The translations under genes were made by a program, and so were the position numbers. Positions 1-7,782 of a stretch of 40,687 nucleotides of DNA are shown here, in pieces. Every line of letters starts with the position of its first letter. Position 1 is the first letter of the stretch. The stretch is from positions 1-40,687 of the forward strand of contig JAKSSG010000011.1 of assembly GCA_024403185.1 (NCBI GenBank), read 5' to 3'. Under the pieces are notes generated by a model that was given only the letters and a program-made list of their open reading frames with translations, made no database searches and was not told the DNA's origin. The DNA comes from Clostridia bacterium. GTDB lineage: Bacteria > Bacillota > Clostridia > Peptostreptococcales > Anaerovoracaceae.

Positions 1-373
1 CCTTTTCTGTCATGAGAGGGAAATCTCCCATGAATACTTCCTGGTCCTTTACTTCCTTGACTTCGCCGTTTTCCTTATTGATTAAACGAACCTTTACTTT
101 TAAAGGAGCTGCGTATGTAACATCACGCTCCTTGCACTCCTCCTGTTCGTACTTCGGAGGATCCGAAAGTGAATAGTCAATGAATTCGAGAACGAGATTG
201 TCTGAATACTCCTTAATCGGTGAAACGTCCTCAAAAACTTCACGAAGACCTTCTTCAACAAACCATTTGTACGAATCTGTCTGAATCTGAATCAGATTTG
301 GCATCTCTGCCACTTCGTTGATTTTTGAAAAGGTCATTCGTTCTTTTCTACCTAATTTGATAGGATTTGGCAT
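1..373 (-). CDS. rpoB: RNA polymerase beta subunit, N-terminal fragment (cut by window edge)
   Basis: This is the first ~124 residues of the RNA polymerase beta subunit, the catalytic partner of beta' in transcription. The reading frame starts [18 protein letters not shown] and runs on through [13 protein letters not shown] and a GDFPLMT stretch, the conserved start of the beta protrusion; the rest lies outside the window. The ATG follows an AGGAGTGAT ribosome binding site. It is the last gene visible in the rpmG-to-rpoB order, but an intrinsic terminator and a dedicated promoter separate it from rplL, so it can be set independently of the ribosomal proteins. The identity is sure; only the length is unknown. 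Confidence 0.97.
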   Translation of the reverse strand, partial: MPNPIKLGRKERMTFSKINEVAEMPNLIQIQTDSYKWFVEEGLREVFEDVSPIKEYSDNLVLEFIDYSLSDPPKYEQEECKERDVTYAAPLKVKVRLINKENGEVKEVKDQEVFMGDFPLMTEK

Positions 374-424
374 TATTATCACTCCTTATAAACTTAACAA
401 ACTACAGTTGCAGGGCAATTTAAT

Positions 425-463
425 AATATAGCACTTCTTTGTCAAGATGTCAATACCTGTCAA
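425..463 (-). promoter_or_regulatory. rpoB promoter with three TTGACA boxes
   Basis: Read on the minus strand, TTGACA (448-453) is followed 17 bp later by TATATT (425-430), a near-consensus sigma-A promoter about 50 bp upstream of rpoB. Two more exact TTGACA hexamers lie at 458-463 and 440-445, 10 and 8 bp from the central one. The downstream copy could pair with a weaker TAAATT at 417-422. The promoter is read from sequence only. Confidence 0.75.
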
Positions 464-541
464 GTGTTTTTTTCAATTCTTAAAAAAACAGTATCTGAAG
501 TGATGAAGCTGCGCACTCAGCACGGCCTATAACGCCCTTGT

Positions 542-574
542 TAAAAAAAAAGAGGTCTCCTTTCGGAGACCTCT
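542..574 (-). terminator. Intrinsic terminator between rplL and rpoB
   Basis: A perfect 10-bp stem, AGAGGTCTCC (551-560) with GGAGACCTCT (565-574) and a 4-nt loop, is followed on the minus strand by a run of Ts (542-550). It lies just downstream of rplL and should end or attenuate transcription before rpoB. The well-known rplL-rpoB attenuator of enteric bacteria sits at the same place. Confidence 0.9.
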
Positions 575-595
575 CGTATTCGGTTTTGAATTGAC

Positions 596-964
596 TTATT
601 TCAGTTCGATTACTGCGCCAACTTCTTCCAGCTGAGCCTTCAGTGCTTCTGCTTCGCCCTTTTCGCAGCCTTCCTTAACGTTTGAAGGTGCTCCGTCAAC
701 TACTTCCTTAGCTTCCTTAAGTCCAAGACCTGTGATTTCTCTTACAGCCTTGATAACCTTGATCTTTTCAGGTCCAACTTCCTTAAGAACAACTGTGAAT
801 TCTGACTGTTCTTCTGCTCCGCCTGCTGCGTCTCCGCCTGCTGCTACTACTGCAACGCCTGCTGCTGCGCTTACGCCGAATTCTTCTTCACAAGCCTTAA
901 CCAGCTCGTTCAGTTCCAGTACTGACATTTCTTTTATTGCTTCAATAATCTGATTCTTATCCAT
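596..964 (-). CDS. rplL: 50S ribosomal protein L7/L12
   Basis: The 122-residue stalk protein of the large subunit binds L10 as dimers and recruits translation GTPases. The N-terminal helical domain ([16 protein letters not shown]), the Ala/Gly-rich hinge (about residues 36-50) and the C-terminal factor-binding domain with [20 protein letters not shown] are all present at the usual length. It lies 36 bp downstream of rplJ, the standard rplJL pair, and is followed by a strong terminator. Its start is preceded by AAAGGAG. Confidence 0.98.
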   Translation of the reverse strand: MDKNQIIEAIKEMSVLELNELVKACEEEFGVSAAAGVAVVAAGGDAAGGAEEQSEFTVVLKEVGPEKIKVIKAVREITGLGLKEAKEVVDGAPSNVKEGCEKGEAEALKAQLEEVGAVIELK

Positions 965-1000
965 TTTATTTCTCCTTTATAATTTTTTTAATTTAATGAA

Positions 1001-1501
1001 TTATTCTGCTTTTGATTCTGCAATCTGTGATACCACTCTTGCAAAGCTTGAGATTGGTGACTGGATGCTTCCCATGAACTTTGAGATGAGTACTTCTCTT
1101 GATGGGATTGATGCAACCTGTTCAATCGCTTCCTTATCGTAATATTCACCTTCTACGAAGCCGCCCTTGAATTCCATCTTCTTGAATTCCTTGATAGCGT
1201 CGTTCAGAACTCTTGCAGGTGCTGTTGCATCGTCATAGCTGAATGCGAAAGCACTTGGTCCTTCAAGAACGTCTGCCATTGCTGCGAAATCAGTTCCGTC
1301 GATTGCTCTCTTAACGAGAGTGTTCTTGTAAACTGTGTAATCAACATTAGCCTCACGGAGTTTCTTTCTCATTGCATCTGCCTGTGCAACTGTAATTCCC
1401 ATGTAGTCAATAACTACTGCTGATTCAGCTCTTTCGAACTTGTCTTTGATTTCGTCTATAATAGCCTGCTTCTCGATGAAAGCTTTTTTCATTTCTGCCA
1501 T
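1001..1501 (-). CDS. rplJ: 50S ribosomal protein L10
   Basis: The 166-residue base of the ribosomal stalk anchors L7/L12 dimers through its C-terminal helix and binds 23S rRNA with its N-terminal domain. The family pattern is clear: KQAIIDEIKDKFERAESAVV, then YTVYKNTLVKRA and FEGP-like EGPSAFAF. It follows an L10 leader and attenuator, so synthesis is probably set by the free L10-L12 complex. The ATG was chosen because AAAGGAG lies 10 bp upstream. Confidence 0.98.
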   Translation of the reverse strand: MAEMKKAFIEKQAIIDEIKDKFERAESAVVIDYMGITVAQADAMRKKLREANVDYTVYKNTLVKRAIDGTDFAAMADVLEGPSAFAFSYDDATAPARVLNDAIKEFKKMEFKGGFVEGEYYDKEAIEQVASIPSREVLISKFMGSIQSPISSFARVVSQIAESKAE

Positions 1502-1535
1502 TTAGCGTATTCTCCTTTCATAGATTTTGGTGTAC

Positions 1536-1640
1536 GCCGTAAAAAGCCCCGCTTCATTTTCCAACGTAGCGAGGCATGTATATTTACATTGTACCTCGGT
1601 GAGGTGGACTTTTAAGCATTTTCATGCCCTCACTGTCTAC
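1536..1640 (-). promoter_or_regulatory. L10 ribosomal leader with attenuator hairpin
   Basis: The rplA-rplJ spacer carries a structured leader. On the minus strand GCCTCGCT (1568-1575) pairs, with one G-T wobble, with AGCGGGGC (1546-1553) and is followed by five Ts (1541-1545), a classic attenuator. Upstream, CCACCTCACCGAGG-type sequence around 1596-1612 provides further stems. Position and layout match the known Bacillota L10 leader, in which L10-L12 binding controls read-through. The family match is by eye, not by a covariance model. Confidence 0.8.
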
Positions 1641-1671
1641 GGTTTGTTCGTATTCAAATTCCGTTTTCTGA

Positions 1672-2367
1672 TTAACCGATCTTCTGAGGATTAATCTTTA
1701 CTCCAGGGCCCATTGTAGCTGCAACTACTGCGCTCTTAATGTACTGTCCCTTTGCTGCTGCCGGCTTAGCCTTGATGATTGCTGCTGCCAGTGCGTTAAA
1801 GTTTTCCTGAAGTTTTTCAGCTCCGAATGATGCTTTACCAATCGGGCAGTGAACGATGTTTGTCTTGTCCAGACGGTATTCAACCTTGCCGGCCTTAGTT
1901 TCTGCGATTGCCTTTGCAACGTCCATTGTAACTGTGCCTGACTTAGGGTTTGGCATGAGGCCCTTAGGTCCCAGAACCTTACCGAGTCTGCCGACAACGC
2001 TCATCATGTCAGGAGTAGCGATAACTGCGTCAAACTCGAACCATCCTTCTTTCTGGATCTTTGTTGCCAGTTCTTCAGCTCCTACGAAATCTGCGCCGGC
2101 TTCTTCAGCTTCTGTTGCCTTAGGTCCCTTAGCGAATACCAGGACTCTCTTGGTGTTACCGGTTCCGTGCGGAAGTACGATAGCGCCTCTGATCTGCTGA
2201 TCAGCGTGTCTTCCGTCCAGGCCCATTCTGAAATGAGCTTCAATTGTTTCATCAAACTTGGCCTTTGCTGTCTTTGTAACAATGTCCATAGCCTGATCTA
2301 CATCGTGCAGCTCCTGCTTGTCAAACAGTTCAGCAGCTGCCTTGTAATTCTTACCTCTCTTAGGCAT
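1672..2367 (-). CDS. rplA: 50S ribosomal protein L1
   Basis: The 231-residue L1-stalk protein binds 23S rRNA at the E site and can repress its own operon. The frame contains [22 protein letters not shown], the signature [20 protein letters not shown] and VKINPQKIG at the end, with normal length. An in-frame TTG two codons upstream is possible, but the ATG before CCTAAGAGA has the better-placed AAAGGA. It lies 69 bp after rplK. Confidence 0.97.
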   Translation of the reverse strand: MPKRGKNYKAAAELFDKQELHDVDQAMDIVTKTAKAKFDETIEAHFRMGLDGRHADQQIRGAIVLPHGTGNTKRVLVFAKGPKATEAEEAGADFVGAEELATKIQKEGWFEFDAVIATPDMMSVVGRLGKVLGPKGLMPNPKSGTVTMDVAKAIAETKAGKVEYRLDKTNIVHCPIGKASFGAEKLQENFNALAAAIIKAKPAAAKGQYIKSAVVAATMGPGVKINPQKIG

Positions 2368-2436
2368 TTTCAAATTCCTTTCTGTGGTGTTAACGACTCC
2401 CCGCTTTCAGGATGCGGTTCTCAGTCTTCCACTCGC

Positions 2437-2862
2437 TTAGTCTTCAATAACGATTCCCATTGATCTTGCAGTTCCCTTGATCATTTCTGTTGCTGCTTCA
2501 AGGCTTCCTGCGTTAAGGTCTGCCATCTTGGTCTTGGCAATTTCCTCAGCCTGTGCATATGTCAGTGTAGCAACCTTTGTCTTGTTAGGTTCTCCTGATG
2601 CTGCTTCCAGACCTGCTGCCTTCTTAAGTAATACTGCTGCAGGTGGAGTTTTTGTAATGAATGAAAAACTGTGGTCTGCGTATACAGTGATTACTACTGG
2701 AATAATCATTCCCGGCTGATCCTGTGTCTTGGCGTTGAACTGCTTACAGAAGTCCATGATGTTAACGCCGTGCTGACCGAGTGCTGGTCCTACAGGTGGT
2801 GCTGGATTTGCCTGACCGGCTGGAATCTGAAGTTTAATATAGCCTTCAATCTTCTTAGCCAC
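2437..2862 (-). CDS. rplK: 50S ribosomal protein L11
   Basis: The 141-residue L11 binds the GTPase-associated region of 23S rRNA. The frame shows [20 protein letters not shown] and [13 protein letters not shown] at the N-terminus and a C-terminal domain ending SMGIVIED, all at family length. Translation appears to begin at GTG, not ATG, because GTG GCT AAG AAG is preceded by GGAGGAAGAGAC. It follows nusG in the usual nusG-rplK-rplA order. Confidence 0.97.
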   Translation of the reverse strand: MAKKIEGYIKLQIPAGQANPAPPVGPALGQHGVNIMDFCKQFNAKTQDQPGMIIPVVITVYADHSFSFITKTPPAAVLLKKAAGLEAASGEPNKTKVATLTYAQAEEIAKTKMADLNAGSLEAATEMIKGTARSMGIVIED

Positions 2863-2924
2863 GTCTCTTCCTCCTTTCTTCAGTTATTGTATGCAAAACC
2901 AGGCTTGCTGGTTCTGTATCAGAT

Positions 2925-3503
2925 TTAATCGAGCTTGTCTACCTGTGCGAAATCCAGTTCAACAGGTGTGTCTCTTCCGAACATGGAAACCTTGGCTCTT
3001 AAAGTCTGCTTTTCCATGTTAACTTCTTCGACAGATCCCATGAAGTTCTCAAATGGTCCGTTGATAACCTTGATCGTATCTCCAACGTGAATGTCCAGAT
3101 CGATGTAGATCTTCTCAATGCCCATTCTTCTTACTTCTTCAAGAGTAAGAGGAACCGGGTTTGAGCCATGTCCCACGAATCCGGTAACGCCCTGAGTGTT
3201 TCTTACCAGATACCATGATTCATTGGTTACTATCATCTTAACAAGAACATATCCCGGGAACATCTTCTTTGTCTTGATCTTTCTCTGGCCGTTCTTAACT
3301 TCAACTCTGTCTTCTGTAGGCACAATAACATCGAGCACCAGGTCCTGCATGCCTCTGCTCTCTACCAGTTTCTCGATATTAACCTTAACCTTGTTCTCGT
3401 GACCTGAATAAGTATGTACCACATACCATCTGGCTTCGCCGTCACCTCTTAAACCTTCGAGTTCGTCCAGATTAAGTGTTTTAGTTTCTTTTTCTTCACA
3501 CAT
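2925..3503 (-). CDS. nusG: Transcription elongation/termination factor NusG
   Basis: This 192-residue protein binds RNA polymerase through its NGN domain and links it to Rho or ribosomes through a KOW domain. WYVVHTYSGHENKVK opens the NGN domain, KMFPGYVLVKM and VTGFVGHGSNPVPL follow, and the C-terminal KOW contains DTIKVINGPFENFMGSVEEV. A ~25-residue acidic N-terminal extension (EEKETKTLNLDELEGL) precedes the NGN domain. It is 30 bp downstream of secE. Confidence 0.97.
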   Translation of the reverse strand: MCEEKETKTLNLDELEGLRGDGEARWYVVHTYSGHENKVKVNIEKLVESRGMQDLVLDVIVPTEDRVEVKNGQRKIKTKKMFPGYVLVKMIVTNESWYLVRNTQGVTGFVGHGSNPVPLTLEEVRRMGIEKIYIDLDIHVGDTIKVINGPFENFMGSVEEVNMEKQTLRAKVSMFGRDTPVELDFAQVDKLD

Positions 3504-3533
3504 TGTACCTACGCTCCTATATAAATGTAGCTT

Positions 3534-3881
3534 TTAGAAACAAATTGCCTTGATTGCTGCCAGAACGCCTGAGTCAACGCCCCAGAACAGTAATGCAAAA
3601 ACAACGCATGTTGCGAGCACAACAACAGTGAAGGATCCCAGTTCGGACCTTGTAGGCCAAACTACCTTCTTCATTTCCAGCTTAACTCCTCTGAAGTATT
3701 CCTTCATCTTGCCCTTTTCTCTAGGCTTTTTCGGCTGGTTCTTTTTTTTCTGTCTGGATTCAGCTCTTGACTTCGCTGCGTCCCATCTTGTGCCCTTGCC
3801 CTTTGAATCTTTTTTTGTTTCTTCAGATGCAATTATGGAAGTCTTGTAATCTGAGTTCTTTCTCTTCTTGGACTTTGCCAT
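3534..3881 (-). CDS. secE: Preprotein translocase subunit SecE with long basic N-terminal arm
   Basis: SecE clamps SecY in the membrane channel for protein export. The conserved core lies at the C-terminus: KEYFRGVKLEMKKVVWPTRSELG, then one membrane helix (about residues 82-105). The 115-residue length is nearly double the usual Gram-positive single-helix SecE. The extra ~60 residues are Lys/Arg/Ser-rich (KSKKRKNSD, RQKKKNQPKKPREKGK) and predicted cytosolic. GGGAGAAG precedes the ATG. It sits between rpmG and nusG as expected. Confidence 0.95.
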   Translation of the reverse strand: MAKSKKRKNSDYKTSIIASEETKKDSKGKGTRWDAAKSRAESRQKKKNQPKKPREKGKMKEYFRGVKLEMKKVVWPTRSELGSFTVVVLATCVVFALLFWGVDSGVLAAIKAICF

Positions 3882-3898
3882 CTTACTTCTCCCGTTTC

Positions 3899-4048
3899 TT
3901 ACTTAGTCTCCTTGTGCAGAGTGTGCTTCTTGCAGAACGGACAATACTTGTTCAGTTCCAGTCTGTCCGGAGTATTCTTCTTGTCCTTCATTGTGTTGTA
4001 GTTTCTCTGCTTGCATTCTGTGCATGCGAGTGTAACTTTAACTCTCAT
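3899..4048 (-). CDS. rpmG: 50S ribosomal protein L33
   Basis: A 49-residue frame, [20 protein letters not shown] and then [16 protein letters not shown], is L33 of the zinc-binding type with two Cys pairs (CTEC and CPFC). It is the first gene of the secE-nusG-ribosomal operon, preceded by GGAGGAAACACG. The gene directly follows a strong promoter. Confidence 0.96.
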   Translation of the reverse strand: MRVKVTLACTECKQRNYNTMKDKKNTPDRLELNKYCPFCKKHTLHKETK

Positions 4049-4145
4049 TTCGTGTTTCCTCCAATAAATATTAGTCAATTCAGGCTGCGCTTCGTCGCAA
4101 CACTAAAAATAACGCCTTTGCTTTTTTCCATAAAGTCGCTCAATA

Positions 4146-4174
4146 ATTATATCTTAGGGACAGGTCAACGTCAA
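4146..4174 (-). promoter_or_regulatory. Promoter of the rpmG-secE-nusG-ribosomal operon
   Basis: On the minus strand TTGACG (4169-4174), a 17-bp spacer and TATAAT (4146-4151) form a near-perfect sigma-A promoter ~98 bp before rpmG. The 306-bp gap between rpmG and the glutaminase (4049-4354) holds this promoter, the divergent glutaminase promoter and a pyrimidine-rich stretch at 4200-4270. I see no RNA gene or further frame in it. Confidence 0.85.
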
Positions 4175-4295
4175 GCATAATAGCAATATTATTTTCATGC
4201 TTCGTGTTTTTTATTTTGTCCTTTTCACTTTTACCTCTGACCGCTTGCCGTATATCCTCTTCTTCATTGTACATTTTCATACTGTTAAAAGCAAC

Positions 4296-4324
4296 TTGAT
4301 GATTCGGCAATTCCACTTTATAAT
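4296..4324 (+). promoter_or_regulatory. Glutaminase promoter
   Basis: TTGATG (4296-4301), 17 bp, TATAAT (4319-4324) lies 30 bp before the glsA start, which would give a short leader. It diverges from the ribosomal promoter ~120 bp away. Confidence 0.75.
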
Positions 4325-4354
4325 GCAAGTAGAATTACGAGGAGAAAAACACAT

Positions 4355-5386
4355 ATGGCAAAAATACTGCACAGATATTACGAGATTAAAGACTACAAGA
4401 AAACTACTTCCATTGTTGAAAACGCGATGAAAAAAGCTCGTAGCGTCATACCTCAGGGCCAGGTTGCAACATACATTCCTGAGCTTGGAAAAGTGGACTC
4501 GAACCAGCTGGGAATATGCATCTATCCGCTTACCGGCAAGAAGGTCTGTCTGGGTGATTACGACAGGCGATTCACCATTCAGTCCATTTCAAAGGTAATG
4601 ATGCTTGTCGCCGCTCTGGAAATCTGCGGCAAGGAACGGGTATTTGAGCTGACCGGTGCAGAGCCTTCGGGTGAAGCATTTAATTCTATTGTTGAACTGG
4701 ATCGTGAGAATTCCAAGCCATATAACCCCCTTATCAATTCAGGCGCCATAGCCATCTGCGGCATGCTTACAAAGGAAATATCTTTTCAGGATATCCTGAG
4801 ATATACACGCAAGGTCTGCAATGATGCGGATATAATTCTGAATGAGGAAGTATATGATTCCGAAATCAAGACTTGCTCCAGAAACCGTTCAATAGCATAC
4901 CTTCTGGAAAGCAAAAACATCATCAACGGTGATGTTGATGACATACTCAGATTTTACACCAAGTGCTGTTCAATGAGTGTTACTGCCGAATCTCTGGCAA
5001 CTATGGCAAGGATTTTATGCAATGATGGCGTAGGCGAAGAATCCACAAAGCGTTACATGTCCGCTTCTACCGCCAGAATCGTCAAAACACTCATGCTCAC
5101 CTGTGGGATGTATGACGGTTCGGGAACATTTGCCATTAATGTCGGCATCCCTTCCAAATCAGGTGTCGGCGGCGGTCTCATGTCAGTATCTGACAAACGT
5201 GCGGGTATTGGGGTGTTCGGTCCCGCTCTTGATCCAAAAGGGAACAGCATCGCGGGGATCCAGCTTCTGAAGGAAATTTCCAACAAGCTGACACTCAATC
5301 TGTTCTACGACCCTGAATGGGACGAACCTCAGAAAGAATCTAATTTTGCAGATCAGATTATGAATCATCATTTCCAGAGCAAATAA
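4355..5386 (+). CDS. glsA: Glutaminase A
   Basis: Hydrolyses L-glutamine to glutamate and ammonia in the cytosol; this family shares the serine beta-lactamase fold. The catalytic S-x-x-K is visible as QSISK (Ser77, Lys80), followed by the family block KPYNPLINSGAIAICGML and the Gly-rich SGVGGGLMS. At 343 residues it is ~35 longer than the common GlsA; most of the extra length is a charged C-terminal tail (DEPQKESNFADQI). GAGGAG sits 10 bp before the ATG. It is a single-gene unit between its own promoter and a two-way terminator. It fits the amino-acid-fermenting lifestyle inferred from the neighbourhood. Confidence 0.93.
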   Translation: MAKILHRYYEIKDYKKTTSIVENAMKKARSVIPQGQVATYIPELGKVDSNQLGICIYPLTGKKVCLGDYDRRFTIQSISKVMMLVAALEICGKERVFELTGAEPSGEAFNSIVELDRENSKPYNPLINSGAIAICGMLTKEISFQDILRYTRKVCNDADIILNEEVYDSEIKTCSRNRSIAYLLESKNIINGDVDDILRFYTKCCSMSVTAESLATMARILCNDGVGEESTKRYMSASTARIVKTLMLTCGMYDGSGTFAINVGIPSKSGVGGGLMSVSDKRAGIGVFGPALDPKGNSIAGIQLLKEISNKLTLNLFYDPEWDEPQKESNFADQIMNHHFQSK

Positions 5387-5403
5387 AATGCAACATAAAA
5401 AAG

Positions 5404-5428
5404 GCGAGTCCGGAAAATCCGGACTCGC
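5404..5428. terminator. Bidirectional terminator between glsA and the ech operon
   Basis: The 11-bp perfect stem GCGAGTCCGGA / TCCGGACTCGC with an AAA loop is flanked by A-rich sequence on one side and T-rich sequence on the other. It lies between the convergent glsA and echF and can serve both strands. Confidence 0.9.
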
Positions 5429-5450
5429 TATATTTTATTATTGGGAGTTT

Positions 5451-6311
5451 TTATGCTTCCTTCATGGAGATTGCCTCTGCAGGGCAAACGCCAACACATG
5501 CTTCACAGCCAATGCACTTTTCTTCGTCGAGTTTCCATTCAGTTCCCTCAACTGTAATTGCTTCGGCTCCACATTCATTAGCACAAGCTGCGCAGTATAC
5601 GCACTTTTCTTCATCTAATGATGCAACGCTCTTCTTTGCAGGAGCAGCTGCTTCTGCTGCAGGAGCTGCGCCGCCGAATGACAGGCTCTTCTTAGGGCAC
5701 TTGTCAATGCAGGCACCGCACTTGATGCATGCTTCAGTGTCAACTTTCCATGATTTTTCTTTTCTGTCAACTGTGATTGCATCAGCAGGGCATGCCTTTG
5801 CACAGAGTCCACAGAATACGCAAGTGTCAGCACAAGTCAGATCTCCGTCTGCCTCCGCAGGAGCTACACCGGCAGCTGCCTTCTTTGCACCCTTTGCAGG
5901 AATATCATATTCATCTACTACCTTAACTACGTTAGGCAGAGTGTACATGTTTTCCATTGTCAGACACTTCTTAGGGCAGCTATCAACACATGCACTGCAC
6001 TGGACGCACAGCATTCTCTGAATCTTCCACTTGCCTTCAGCCTTATCTACTTCGATTGCATCTGTTGGGCATGCGCCTGCGCAAAGTCCGCAACCAATAC
6101 AGTTAGGTCCATCGATTGCTACTGATCCTCTTGTCCTTTCTTCCCATTCTCTTGGTACTACAGGATACATCAGGGTAGCCGGCTTCTTGAAAATGCTGCC
6201 GAGGATAATCTTTCCAAACTTGAAGAATCCAAGTCTTGTAGGAATGATTACGCATAACAGAGCAGCAACTACTATTACGATTAAAATCATAAGTTTACTC
6301 ACTACTCTCAC
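5451..6311 (-). CDS. echF: Ech hydrogenase subunit EchF, enlarged polyferredoxin with six [4Fe-4S] motifs
   Basis: This NuoI/EchF-type subunit carries electrons between ferredoxin and the hydrogenase small subunit. A membrane helix (residues 7-25) and the ATLMYP/RGSVAID block precede two CxxCxxCxxxC motifs (71-81, 102-112), the ordinary EchF core. Four more such motifs follow (164-174, 195-205, 237-247, 266-276) as two extra 2x[4Fe-4S] domains joined by Ala/Pro-rich linkers (142-156, 214-229). At 286 residues it is about twice a usual EchF. The gene abuts echE directly; a GTG right after the echE stop or a second GTG three codons on could be the start. The last gene of the operon, it ends at a shared terminator. 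Confidence 0.9.
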   Translation of the reverse strand: MRVVSKLMILIVIVVAALLCVIIPTRLGFFKFGKIILGSIFKKPATLMYPVVPREWEERTRGSVAIDGPNCIGCGLCAGACPTDAIEVDKAEGKWKIQRMLCVQCSACVDSCPKKCLTMENMYTLPNVVKVVDEYDIPAKGAKKAAAGVAPAEADGDLTCADTCVFCGLCAKACPADAITVDRKEKSWKVDTEACIKCGACIDKCPKKSLSFGGAAPAAEAAAPAKKSVASLDEEKCVYCAACANECGAEAITVEGTEWKLDEEKCIGCEACVGVCPAEAISMKEA

Positions 6312-7394
6312 CTACCTTTCTGTACAACTGATGCATGGGTCGATTGTCAGGGCCAGAATAGGCACATCTGCCAGATCTGATCCGCCCAGCATTTTAACTA
6401 ATGCAGGAATGTTGATGTTGGTCGGTGTTCTTACTCTCATTCTCTTCAGGAACTTTGAGCCAGCGCCCTTAGCATAGTAGAATGCTTCGCCTCTTGGCTG
6501 TTCAAGACGTGTAGCGAATTCGCCATCAACTGTCTTAGGAACCTTGCAGTCTACAGGACCATCAGGAATCTTTGCAACTGCCTTTTCAATCAGTTCGATT
6601 GACTGGAGCAGTTCTCTGATTCTTACGATAGTTCTAGCCATGCAGTCGCCTGCTTCTTCTACTACAGGTTCAAATCCCAGTTCATGATATACACCGTGGT
6701 CTCCTGCAAGTCTCAGGTCCTGTGCTACTCCTGAACCTCTTACTGTAGGGCCAACTGCACACAGTTCCACTGCTTCTTCCTTAGTCAGGACACCAACACC
6801 GGTCATTCTGTTTTTAACTGATGCATCATTAATGAATACATCGGTGATTTCCTTGATTTCAGCCTTCAGACCGTTAAGAACTTCTACCATTTCCTTCAGG
6901 TTTTCATTGCTGATATCTTTTCTCATTCCACCAGGCTTGCAGATTGAGAAGATTACTCTGCCGCCTGTGTTCTTTTCGAACAGGTCGAGTACAGTTTCTC
7001 TTACTCTCCAGCAGTGGTTGAACAGTGATTCGAATCCGAATGCGTCTGCCATAAGTCCCAGCCACAGAAGATGTGAATGTACTCTTGAAAGTTCATGTAA
7101 TATAGTTCTGAGATATTCTGCTCTTTCAGGAATTTCAACGCCCATTGCGCCTTCAATTGCTGCTGAAGCGCCCCAGCCGTGGCCGAAGCTGCAGATTCCG
7201 CAGATACGTTCAATTACATATACCATCTGATTATAATCTTTTGTCTCACACAGTTTTTCCAGACCTCTGTGGATGTAACCGATTGATGGGATAACATCAA
7301 CTACTGTTTCATCCTCAAGAACCAGGTCAAGATGAAGTGGTTCAGGAAGCACTGGATGCTGTGGTCCAAAAGGTACTATTGTTCTTTTACCCAT
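6312..7394 (-). CDS. echE: Ech-type [NiFe] hydrogenase large subunit
   Basis: The catalytic subunit reduces protons or oxidises H2 at a Ni-Fe centre and is related to NuoD. Both nickel motifs are intact: RICGICSFGH (Cys65, Cys68) and C-terminal DPCISCTER (Cys354, Cys357). The four cysteines separate it from true complex I NuoD, which lacks them. The protein ends at the Arg after the second motif, so there is no C-terminal extension for a maturation protease to remove. The frame is open 22 codons further upstream, overlapping echD, but the ATG at MGKRTIVPFGPQHP has AAAGGAGGC in front. Length 360. Confidence 0.95.
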   Translation of the reverse strand: MGKRTIVPFGPQHPVLPEPLHLDLVLEDETVVDVIPSIGYIHRGLEKLCETKDYNQMVYVIERICGICSFGHGWGASAAIEGAMGVEIPERAEYLRTILHELSRVHSHLLWLGLMADAFGFESLFNHCWRVRETVLDLFEKNTGGRVIFSICKPGGMRKDISNENLKEMVEVLNGLKAEIKEITDVFINDASVKNRMTGVGVLTKEEAVELCAVGPTVRGSGVAQDLRLAGDHGVYHELGFEPVVEEAGDCMARTIVRIRELLQSIELIEKAVAKIPDGPVDCKVPKTVDGEFATRLEQPRGEAFYYAKGAGSKFLKRMRVRTPTNINIPALVKMLGGSDLADVPILALTIDPCISCTER

Positions 7395-7407
7395 TACATT
7401 GCCTCCT

Positions 7408-7770
7408 TTACTTCTTTGGTTTCCAAGGAGTTTCTTCAGATACCTTGAAGAAAGTTCCATTGTAATCTAATGCACTGTGATTGAACTTGACACCGAACAG
7501 ATCGTGAATTTCATTTTCATAGATGAATGCAGGCCAGAAAATGCCTGTGATACTTTCAACTTCATCCTTGTCGATTGCGATGTCCAGTCTCAGATTCTGC
7601 ATGATGTGATCCTTGTCAAATGAATAGAGAATTTCATAAGTATCATCGTCAAGGACAACACCGCAGATCTGTACTAATCTGTAACCGTCAGCTTTCAAAT
7701 CGCTTACTTTTGAAATCAGGTTTGAAAGATTAACGGCTTCAAAATTCTGCTGCGCAGTATGTCTTTCCAT
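7408..7770 (-). CDS. echD: Ech hydrogenase subunit EchD (NuoC-like)
   Basis: A 120-residue homolog of the 30-kDa/NuoC subunit, a soluble-arm structural protein without cofactors. The C-terminal block with GIFWPAFIYENEIHDLFGV corresponds to the family signature ending in E-x-D-x-F-G, and the chain ends in ETPWKPKK. It is the shortened form typical of Ech complexes. GGAGGAAGAAAA precedes the ATG, and it sits between echC and echE as in other ech operons. Confidence 0.9.
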   Translation of the reverse strand: MERHTAQQNFEAVNLSNLISKVSDLKADGYRLVQICGVVLDDDTYEILYSFDKDHIMQNLRLDIAIDKDEVESITGIFWPAFIYENEIHDLFGVKFNHSALDYNGTFFKVSEETPWKPKK

Positions 7771-7782
7771 TTTTCTTCCTCC

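Noticed and set aside
425..463. CRISPR-like repeat at the TTGACA boxes
   Set aside because: The units are only 6 bp with 2-4 bp between them; they fit promoter hexamers. No CRISPR array was seen anywhere in the window.
4049..4354. tRNA or riboswitch in the rpmG-glsA gap
   Set aside because: tRNA genes such as tRNA-Trp often sit near secE, but no cloverleaf or T-loop GTTCGANTC could be found; two promoters explain the conserved-looking parts.
5464..6021. 185-codon plus-strand open frame antisense to echF
   Set aside because: It mirrors the Cys/Ala-rich coding of the polyferredoxin; no ribosome binding site and a composition (Ser/His/Ala-rich) typical of a shadow frame.
7395..7460. N-terminal extension of echE
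   Set aside because: The extra 22 codons overlap echD and lack a ribosome binding site; the inner ATG has AAAGGAGGC and begins at the conserved PFGPQHP block.
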